Part shown: one piece after another, positions 1-5,269 of the stretch | Layout of the letters: each line of letters opens with the position of its first letter | How positions within the stretch are numbered: the stretch's first letter is position 1 | Assembly (NCBI GenBank): GCA_026398575.1 | Contig: JAPLSP010000611.1 | Coordinates: forward strand, 1-7,544 | Reading direction: 5' to 3' | Source of the DNA: Candidatus Sumerlaeota bacterium | GTDB taxonomy: Bacteria; Sumerlaeota; Sumerlaeia; JADFCT01 | Length of the DNA stretch: 7,544 nucleotides | The notes under the pieces: generated by a model | What the model was told of the DNA's origin: nothing | The model's database searches: none | Seen by the model: only the letters and a program-made list of their open reading frames with translations | Translations under genes and position numbers: made by a program

Positions 1-1058
1 GTCTGATGCGAACGCTTGACGAACTCAAACTCAGCGACAACACCATCGTCGTTTTCTTCTCCGACAATGGCGGCGTGCATTGGGCGCCGGAAAGAGGCCA
101 GGCCAAAGAGGATTTCGGCGATACGCCGATCACGAGCAACGCCCCCTTGCGCGGCGGCAAGGCGATGATCTACGAAGGCGGCACGCGCGAGCCGTGCGTG
201 GTGGTGTGGCCCGGCGTCGTCAAGCCCGGATCAAAGAGCGACGCCCTCATCCAAAGCATTGATTTCCATCCGACGATCCTGGCGATGCTCGGCCTCAAAC
301 CGAAGGAGAACCTGAAATTCGACGGGATGAGCATTGTCCCGGCGCTGCGCGGCGAGCCGCTCGGACGCGACACGATCTTTTGCCATTTCCCGCATAACGT
401 CAAAGTCAACGGCAACCTTCCCGCCACCTACGTGCGCAAGGGCGACTGGAAATTGATCCGGATCTATTGCGACAACGACGATCAGACGAACCGCTTCGAG
501 CTCTATAATCTCAAGGACGACGAAAGCGAAACGAAAAATCTTGCCGATCGGATGCCGGAGAAGGTGAAGGAACTGGACGCGCTCATCGAGCGGCACGTCA
601 AAGAAATCGGCGCCGTCGTGCCCAAGCCGAATCCCGCCTATAGGCGCGGCGCGCAGGATGAAGCGGCGGGATGGAAGGCAGGCGGGACCTGCTCGCTGGC
701 CGCCAAAGACGGCGTTCTGCGCGTGACGAGCACAGGCGGCGATCCTAACATCGTTACAAACCAGACGCCCGATTGTTCCGGTCCGCTCCTCTTCAAAGTC
801 CGGATGAAGTGCGCGACCAAGGGCGCGGGCGAAGTGCGCTGGACCGACGCCGAAGTGAAAACCTTCGGACGCATTGCTTATGTCAGCTTTCCGATCCAGC
901 ACGACGGCCAATGGCACGAATATGAAGCGCAGATGACGGTGAAAGGCAAACTGGCTTCATTGCGCCTCGATCCCGGCGCCGCCGAAGGCGAAATCGAAAT
1001 CGCCTGGATTCGCCTCGTCAAGCCGGATGGAACCGCGCTAAAAGAGTGGAAGTTCTAA
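1..1058 (+). CDS. Type I sulfatase, 5'-truncated, with C-terminal beta-sandwich extension
   Basis: This is the C-terminal part of a formylglycine-dependent sulfatase, which hydrolyses sulfate esters, probably on a polysaccharide. The frame is open through the window's left edge (first full codon at base 3), so the Met at base 6 is internal and the CxPxR-type catalytic motif and any signal peptide lie upstream. Counting from that Met, FFSDNGG (residues 17-23) holds the Asp-Asn pair that binds calcium in this family. LRGGK (48-52) followed by YEGGTREP (56-63) is the usual substrate-lysine region, and DFHPTILAMLG (86-96) and the HFPH segment (127-130) are also typical. The core ends near residue 212. 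A further ~120 residues look like a beta-sandwich, ending in an LRLDP...IEIAWIRL pattern that I recall from carbohydrate-associated domains in PVC bacteria. The natural substrate cannot be read from this part. The stop lies 130 bases before the fucosidase start, on the same strand. Confidence 0.93.
   Translation, partial: LMRTLDELKLSDNTIVVFFSDNGGVHWAPERGQAKEDFGDTPITSNAPLRGGKAMIYEGGTREPCVVVWPGVVKPGSKSDALIQSIDFHPTILAMLGLKPKENLKFDGMSIVPALRGEPLGRDTIFCHFPHNVKVNGNLPATYVRKGDWKLIRIYCDNDDQTNRFELYNLKDDESETKNLADRMPEKVKELDALIERHVKEIGAVVPKPNPAYRRGAQDEAAGWKAGGTCSLAAKDGVLRVTSTGGDPNIVTNQTPDCSGPLLFKVRMKCATKGAGEVRWTDAEVKTFGRIAYVSFPIQHDGQWHEYEAQMTVKGKLASLRLDPGAAEGEIEIAWIRLVKPDGTALKEWKF
669..1034 (+). other. C-terminal accessory beta-sandwich domain of the sulfatase
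   Basis: Residues ~222-343, counted from the Met at base 6, follow the end of the sulfatase core. They contain alternating hydrophobic strands, a DGQWHEY motif and an LRLDPG...IEIAWIRL ending. This pattern suggests a jelly-roll or galactose-binding-like fold, possibly for sugar binding. The assignment rests on pattern only; I cannot name a family with certainty. Confidence 0.5.
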
Positions 1059-1072
1059 CATCATGAGCTTTA

Positions 1073-1122
1073 GTCCGTGTCAGTGCATGTCAGTCCGTGC
1101 CCGTCCGTGCCCGTCCGTGTCA
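1073..1122 (+). repeat. Five tandem decamers, consensus GTCCGTGYCM
   Basis: Five consecutive 10-base units start at 1073, 1083, 1093, 1103 and 1113: GTCCGTGTCA, GTGCATGTCA, GTCCGTGCCC, GTCCGTGCCC and GTCCGTGTCA. They lie between the sulfatase stop and the ribosome binding site of the fucosidase gene. The frame of the fucosidase happens to stay open through them back to an ATG at 1063, but the peptide is low-complexity (Ser/Val/Pro/Cys/Arg) and has no ribosome binding site, so the array is read here as non-coding. The period of 10 is close to one DNA turn. Its function is unknown. Confidence 0.85.
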
Positions 1123-1176
1123 GCCTGCAGCCCACAAGGATTAAAAACGAATTTGCCAGAATACTTTATGCCATTG

Positions 1177-1183
1177 AAAGGAA
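1177..1183 (+). promoter_or_regulatory. Ribosome binding site of the fucosidase gene
   Basis: AAAGGAA lies with its GGA six bases before the ATG at 1189. It decides the start: the in-frame ATGs at 1063 and 1168 have no comparable site in position, and only the 1189 start places a clean signal peptide at the N-terminus. Confidence 0.75.
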
Positions 1184-1188
1184 CGAAC

Positions 1189-3954
1189 ATGTTATATCGT
1201 TTGACTTGCATTTTGGCGCTAGCCGTATCGCTGGCGCAGACCGCAAAAGCCGCCGAGCCTGTGGACATGAACAAGCGCGCCGAGGAACTGAAGAATCTCA
1301 AATGGGGGATGTTCATCTGTTGGTCATTCAGCACCTTCTCCGGCAAGGAATGGACGCCGGGGATCAAGGACGCCTCGTTCTTCAAGGCGACGGGCTGCGA
1401 TACCGACCAGTGGGCGCAGACGGCGAAAGAGGCTGGAATGGGATACATCCTCTTCCTGACAAAACATCATGACGGCTTTTGCCTTTGGGACACGAAGACC
1501 ACGGATCGCAAGGTTACGAAAAGCCCTCTGGGCAGGGACGTCCTGGCGGAGCTGCGCAAGTCCTGCGAGAAGCATGGAATCAAACTGGCGCTCTATTTCT
1601 CGGAAGGCGACTGGAATTGGCCGGGCGCCGTTGACGGCCAGGGCGGCAAGGGCGGATCGAATCCGGAAATGAAGAAAGCGCAACTGAAGGAGCTGCTCAC
1701 GCAATACGGCCCCGTCGAATACATCTGGTTCGACCACGCCGTCGGCGATGGCGGCCTGAGCCACAAAGAGACTGTCGCTTTCTGCAAGTCGCTTCAGCCC
1801 GGATGCTTCATCGGATTCAATCATGGCGACCAGGAAGGCGCCGACATTCGCCTCGGCGAGATGGGCCGTCCCGGTCCGCTCGACGACCACAAAGCCGCCG
1901 GCCCGCACATGCGCGATCAGCCAAGCAAAAGCTACCTCCTGGCCGAGTTCACCTATCCGATCCTGCCAGACCACAAAGGCGGCGCGAAGTGGTTCTATTC
2001 GCTTCCCATACACGACAACTTGTGCTATCCGGCGGAAAAACTTTATGCGGACTATCTCGGCGCGGTGAAATATGGAAACGTCTTCGCGCTCGACGCCGGC
2101 CCGGACTACGAAGGCAAGCTGCGCAAGATTGACGTCGAAACGCTGCGCAAGGTCGGCCAGATGATCCGCGACAAGGCGCCCGAGCCGGATCCTGCAGCGG
2201 TCGCCGCAGCGGTTGCAGCGATCTCCCCCGCGGCATCGCCGAAAACCAGTGTGTCTCTTACCGCGCCCAAGTCGCTCAGCTCGGGCAAAAAAGCCAAAGC
2301 CTCGAGCGTCTGGAGCGCAGATTATGCCGCGGATAAATCCTTCGACGATGATGACACTTCACGCTGGGGCGCCGCGCCCGAATCGCGCAGCGGATGGATC
2401 GAAGTGGATTTGGAAAAAGAAACCGAAATCGGACAGGCGATCATCAAAGAGATCGGCTATCCCCGCACCGAGCAATTCGTCATCGAATACAAGGACGGCG
2501 ACGCCTGGAAGGAACTGGTCAAAGGCACGGCCATCGCCGGCGAACGCCTCTACGAATTCAAACCCGTCAAGGCGCGCTACGTCCGGCTGAATATCCTCAA
2601 GGCTAACGAAGTGCCGACGATTGAGGAATTCCAACTCTACGCTCCGGGCACGGCCAAACCCACCGTCAGCATGGAAGACCAGCAAAAACGCGACGCGCGG
2701 CTGAAGTGGTTCCATGAGGCCAAGTACGGCTTCTTTATCAACTGGGGCCTCTACTCGATTCCCGCAGGCGAATGGAAAGGCAAGCCCATCGGCGGCATCG
2801 GCGAGTGGATCATGCACAACGCGAAAATCCCCGTGAAGGAATATGAACAGCTCGCCGCTCAATTCAATCCCGTCCGCTTCAACGCCGAGGAATGGATTCA
2901 ACTGGCTGACGACGCCGGAATGAAGTACGTCGTTTTCGACTGCAAACATCACGACGGCTTCGCGCTCTTTCATTCGGAGATCAGCAAATACAACTGCTTC
3001 GACGCCACGCCCTGGAAACGCGACCCGATGAAAGAATTGCGTGAGGCATGCGACCGCCACAAGATCAAACTCTGCTTCTACTACTCGCAGGCGACCGACT
3101 GGCATGAGCCCAACGGCGCGAACAATACGTGGGATTTCGCGCCAAACGCGCAGAAGGATTTCGATCAATACCTGCGCGACAAGTCCCTGCCGCAGGTCAA
3201 GGAACTGTTGACCAACTACGGCCCGATTGGCCTGATCTGGTTCGACTTGCCGACGCTGATGACGCCGGAACGCGGCAAGCGGTTTGTTGATCTCGTCCGC
3301 TCGACCCAGCCCGATACGCTCATCAACAGCCGCCTTGGTCCGGGCAATCTGCACGACTACCGCTCGATGGGCGATAATCAGATTCCCAATGCGGTCACTC
3401 CGGGCGCGTGGGAAACCGCTGCCACAATCAACGACACCTGGGGCTACAAGAAAGACGACCACAAGTGGAAATCGCCGGAGAATATCACCTTCAAGCTCGT
3501 TGACATCGTGAGCAAGGGCGGCAACTACCTGCTGAATGTCGGCCCGATGGGCGACGGCTTCATTCCGCAGGAAAGCCAGGATATTCTCCGCGCGGTCGGC
3601 AAATGGCTGAAGGTCAACGGCGAGGCGATCTACGGCGCCGGCCCCACGCCATTCGGAGAAGAATTGAGCGCCGTCAGCGACGTGAAGAAAGACAAGAAGG
3701 GCGCGGTCGAGATCAAATCCGATTGGCGCTGCACGACGAAGCCGGGCAAACTATATATTCATCTTTTTAGATGGCCGCAGGGAAAGCTCGATCTTGCGGG
3801 AGTGAAGGGGAAGGTGGGCAAAGCGTATCTCCTCGCCGATCCGGAGCGTAAATCGTTGAACGTATCGCAGAGCGAAGGGAAGGTCTCGGTGTCATTGCCT
3901 GAGAAGGCGGGTGGAGGGATTGCGACGGTTGTGTGTGTGGAGGTGGAAGGGTAA
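1189..3954 (+). CDS. Exported double GH29 alpha-L-fucosidase with internal F5/8-type (CBM32-like) domain
   Basis: This 921-residue protein is predicted to remove L-fucose from glycans outside the cytoplasm. Residues 1-21 form a signal peptide with likely cleavage AKA|AEP. GH29 domain 1 (~25-328) has KHHDGF at 92-97 and IWFD at 179-182; D182 is the likely nucleophile and E253 in LAEFTYP a candidate acid/base. An Ala/Pro linker (~330-352) leads to an F5/8-type C beta-sandwich (~354-486). GH29 domain 2 (~496-825) has KHHDGF at 586-591, IWFD at 683-686 (D686 nucleophile) and WETAATINDTWGY (741-753), whose E742 matches the acid/base position known in human FUCA1. NYLLNVGPMGDG (779-790) is a family hallmark. 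A fucosidase-type C-terminal beta domain (~835-921) follows. The two catalytic domains are clearly diverged, so this is not a recent duplication. In both, the residue where GH29 enzymes usually have His in the F-I-H-W motif is changed: Cys44 and Asn518. Most GH29 proteins have one catalytic domain and about half this length. The sulfatase upstream fits a sulfated-fucan role. Confidence 0.9.
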   Translation: MLYRLTCILALAVSLAQTAKAAEPVDMNKRAEELKNLKWGMFICWSFSTFSGKEWTPGIKDASFFKATGCDTDQWAQTAKEAGMGYILFLTKHHDGFCLWDTKTTDRKVTKSPLGRDVLAELRKSCEKHGIKLALYFSEGDWNWPGAVDGQGGKGGSNPEMKKAQLKELLTQYGPVEYIWFDHAVGDGGLSHKETVAFCKSLQPGCFIGFNHGDQEGADIRLGEMGRPGPLDDHKAAGPHMRDQPSKSYLLAEFTYPILPDHKGGAKWFYSLPIHDNLCYPAEKLYADYLGAVKYGNVFALDAGPDYEGKLRKIDVETLRKVGQMIRDKAPEPDPAAVAAAVAAISPAASPKTSVSLTAPKSLSSGKKAKASSVWSADYAADKSFDDDDTSRWGAAPESRSGWIEVDLEKETEIGQAIIKEIGYPRTEQFVIEYKDGDAWKELVKGTAIAGERLYEFKPVKARYVRLNILKANEVPTIEEFQLYAPGTAKPTVSMEDQQKRDARLKWFHEAKYGFFINWGLYSIPAGEWKGKPIGGIGEWIMHNAKIPVKEYEQLAAQFNPVRFNAEEWIQLADDAGMKYVVFDCKHHDGFALFHSEISKYNCFDATPWKRDPMKELREACDRHKIKLCFYYSQATDWHEPNGANNTWDFAPNAQKDFDQYLRDKSLPQVKELLTNYGPIGLIWFDLPTLMTPERGKRFVDLVRSTQPDTLINSRLGPGNLHDYRSMGDNQIPNAVTPGAWETAATINDTWGYKKDDHKWKSPENITFKLVDIVSKGGNYLLNVGPMGDGFIPQESQDILRAVGKWLKVNGEAIYGAGPTPFGEELSAVSDVKKDKKGAVEIKSDWRCTTKPGKLYIHLFRWPQGKLDLAGVKGKVGKAYLLADPERKSLNVSQSEGKVSVSLPEKAGGGIATVVCVEVEG

Positions 3955-4001
3955 GAGGCCATTATCATGCGCTGAATGACAATGTGTTGTCGTTCTTTGC
4001 C

Positions 4002-4047
4002 ATCCGTGTTATCAGCGAAATCCGTGGTTAAAAACTGACCACGGATT
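4002..4047. repeat. ATCCGTG repeat pair with a perfect 10-bp hairpin
   Basis: ATCCGTG occurs at 4002-4008 and again at 4020-4026. The second copy is part of AATCCGTGGT (4019-4028), which is exactly complementary to ACCACGGATT (4038-4047) across a 9-base loop. No T-run follows, so it is not a canonical intrinsic terminator, although it sits only 65 bases after the fucosidase stop and could stabilise the mRNA 3' end. I recall ATCCGTG/ATCCGTGGTT strings as common intergenic repeats in PVC and related genomes; this is from memory. Confidence 0.7.
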
Positions 4048-4154
4048 ATGTGAGTGGCATGCATGGCGTGCCGAGACGCGGTATATTTTTGCAGACGGTG
4101 TTTGTGAAAATTTTTGGATCTTTATTGTTTTGTCAGACATTATTTTGTCGTTAC

Positions 4155-4176
4155 GCGCCGGCAGAGATGCCGGCGC
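4155..4176. repeat. 9-bp GC-rich hairpin with GAGA loop
   Basis: GCGCCGGCA (4155-4163) and TGCCGGCGC (4168-4176) are perfectly complementary and separated by the four bases GAGA. It lies in the possible leader of cysM, about 120 bases before its start. TCCC rather than a T-run follows, so it is not a usual terminator. It may be a dispersed palindromic repeat or an RNA leader element; nothing in the sequence decides. Confidence 0.65.
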
Positions 4177-4195
4177 TCCCAGTGGCGCTCCCAGT
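4172..4195. repeat. Perfect 12-bp tandem duplication GGCGCTCCCAGT
   Basis: GGCGCTCCCAGT occurs at 4172-4183 and immediately again at 4184-4195 without a mismatch. The first copy overlaps the right arm of the preceding hairpin, so the duplication probably arose by slippage or end-of-element duplication after the hairpin formed. Confidence 0.85.
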
Positions 4196-4285
4196 TCAGT
4201 GAGTTCCTGCTGGCGTCACGGCCTGCTGATTCGGCATACTCGGGGCGCATAGAACTTATCGCATGCATCCCGGCCATTCGCAAAC

Positions 4286-4288
4286 AGG
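4286..4288 (+). promoter_or_regulatory. Short ribosome binding site (AGG) for cysM
   Basis: AGG lies seven bases before the ATG at 4296. It is weak, but it supports 4296 over the in-frame ATG at 4263, which has no purine-rich site upstream and would add 11 residues before the position where CysM proteins normally begin. Confidence 0.5.
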
Positions 4289-4295
4289 TCTGAGT

Positions 4296-5204
4296 ATGAG
4301 TATTCTATCTGCAATCGGCAATACGGCTCTTGTGGAACTGACGCGACTGCACCAGAACTCGAAAACGCGCATCTTTGCCAAGCTCGAAGGCGACAATCCC
4401 GGCGGGTCGGTCAAAGACCGCGCCGCGCTGTATCTGATCCAAAAAGCCGAGGAATCCGGCGATCTGACGCGCGACAAAATCATCCTCGAACCGACCTCGG
4501 GCAACACCGGCATTGCCATCGCGATGATCGGCGCGGCCAAAGGGTACCGCGTCAAACTCGTTCTCCCGGCGTGCGTCAGCATCGAGCGGCGGCGCGTCCT
4601 CGAAGCCTTTGGCGCCGATGTTGTGCTGACGCCCGGATGCGAACGCACTGACGGCGCCATCCGCGAAGCGCACCGGCTGCTCGCGGAGAATCCCGGACTC
4701 TACTATATGCCCAACCAGTTCGCCAATCCCGCCAATCCGCTGGCGCATTACGAAACCACCGGACCGGAAATCTACCGCCAGACGGATGGCCGCGTGGACG
4801 CATTCGTCGCGGGGATGGGGACGACGGGAACGCTGATGGGCGTGTCGCGCTATCTGAAAGAGCGCAATCCGCGCATTCGCATCATTGGCGTCGAGCCCCA
4901 TAAGGGACACGCCATCCAAGGCCTGAAGAACATGCAGGAAGCCATCGTGCCGGATATCTATGATCCCACGCGCCTGGATTCGATCATTCCGATGGACGAT
5001 GAGACGGCATTCGAGACGGCGCGCCGCCTGGCGGTGGAAGAGGGAATCTTTGTCGGGATGTCCAGCGGCGCAGCGGTGGCGAGCGCGCTGCGCGTGGCGC
5101 AGGATATGAGCGAAGGCATTATCGTCACGCTGTTGCCCGACCGCGGCGACCGCTACCTGAGCACAACGCTGTTCCGTTCCGTCTGTGCCGAATGCCCGCC
5201 ATGA
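4296..5204 (+). CDS. cysM: Cysteine synthase (O-acetylserine sulfhydrylase), CysM type
   Basis: This PLP enzyme makes cysteine from O-acetylserine (or a related activated serine) and sulfide or thiosulfate in the cytoplasm. The chosen start gives 302 residues, close to E. coli CysM at about 303. Seen: IGNTALVEL near the N-terminus; GGSVKDRAA with the PLP-binding lysine K40; TSGNTG (67-72), the substrate carboxylate loop; HYETTGPEI (151-159); GTTGT (175-179), the PLP phosphate cradle; GMSSGA (254-259); and PDRGDRYLST (281-290), where E. coli CysM has CDRGDRYLST. The KLEGDNPGGSVKDR form points to CysM more than CysK. The segment HAIQGLKNMQEAIVPDIYD is, as I recall, typical of a CysM-like subgroup common outside the gamma-proteobacteria. 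The C-terminus ends in CAEC (297-300), a CxxC pair. The gene lies 341 bases after the fucosidase and 65 before the HEAT gene, so it need not share their function. Preference for sulfide, thiosulfate or a carrier thiocarboxylate cannot be read. Confidence 0.93.
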   Translation: MSILSAIGNTALVELTRLHQNSKTRIFAKLEGDNPGGSVKDRAALYLIQKAEESGDLTRDKIILEPTSGNTGIAIAMIGAAKGYRVKLVLPACVSIERRRVLEAFGADVVLTPGCERTDGAIREAHRLLAENPGLYYMPNQFANPANPLAHYETTGPEIYRQTDGRVDAFVAGMGTTGTLMGVSRYLKERNPRIRIIGVEPHKGHAIQGLKNMQEAIVPDIYDPTRLDSIIPMDDETAFETARRLAVEEGIFVGMSSGAAVASALRVAQDMSEGIIVTLLPDRGDRYLSTTLFRSVCAECPP

Positions 5205-5206
5205 CA

Positions 5207-5237
5207 GTGGCGCCACAGAGACACAGAGACACCGAGA
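5207..5237. repeat. Palindrome plus three tandem CACAGAGA-type octamers
   Basis: The 10-bp perfect palindrome GTGGCGCCAC (5207-5216) begins two bases after the cysM stop and runs into three octamers: CACAGAGA (5214-5221), CACAGAGA (5222-5229) and CACCGAGA (5230-5237). I recall CACAGAGA strings as frequent intergenic repeats in PVC and other environmental phyla. Purine bias on the + strand is strong. It lies just before the ribosome binding site of the HEAT gene and would be in its leader if the two genes are co-transcribed. Confidence 0.85.
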
Positions 5238-5255
5238 AATGCGGCCATCTATAAA

Positions 5256-5263
5256 TAAGGAGA
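5256..5263 (+). promoter_or_regulatory. Strong ribosome binding site (TAAGGAGA) of the HEAT gene
   Basis: AAGGAG at 5257-5262 is a full anti-16S match, spaced seven bases from the ATG at 5270. It is by far the best such site in the window and fixes the start at 5270 rather than the in-frame ATG at 5285. Confidence 0.85.
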
Positions 5264-5269
5264 TACGCC

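Larger units (their letters stand above)
3955..4295. other. Gene-free 341-base intergenic region with repeats and hairpins
   Basis: No credible gene is seen on either strand. Going from left to right it holds: an ATCCGTG pair with a 10-bp hairpin (4002-4047); an AT-rich stretch (~4081-4150) that could carry the cysM promoter (CATTAT at 4138-4143 resembles a -10 box, but the TTGGAT 18 bases upstream is a poor -35); a 9-bp GC hairpin (4155-4176); and a 12-bp tandem duplication (4172-4195). The remainder up to the cysM ribosome binding site shows no structure I can support. Confidence 0.7.

Noticed and set aside
1073..1122. CRISPR array
   Set aside because: The units are only 10 bases, directly abutting and without spacers.
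1063..1188. 42-residue N-terminal extension of the fucosidase from the ATG at 1063
   Set aside because: The added peptide is encoded by the decamer repeat, has no ribosome binding site, and would bury a good signal peptide that starts at 1189.
2359..3462. Long open frame on the - strand (367 codons) opposite the fucosidase gene
   Set aside because: It runs antisense to clearly conserved GH29 and F5/8 sequence, its translation matches no family I recognise, and the GC-biased third positions of the real gene keep the opposite strand open. The same holds for the - strand frames at 231-917, 1324-2013, 4305-5291 and 5522-6106.
4114..4143. Sigma-70 promoter for cysM (TTGGAT - 18 bases - CATTAT)
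   Set aside because: The -35 matches only three of six consensus bases and the -10 four of six in an AT-rich stretch where such matches are expected by chance. It is mentioned only inside the intergenic entry.
4263..4295. 11-residue N-terminal extension of cysM from the ATG at 4263
   Set aside because: No ribosome binding site precedes it, and the family's N-terminal pattern starts at the Met encoded at 4296.
1..5204. Functional coupling of sulfatase and cysM through released sulfate
   Set aside because: Assimilation from sulfate to sulfide needs several reductive steps whose genes are not here, and the 341-base gap argues against a tight operon, so proximity alone does not support it.
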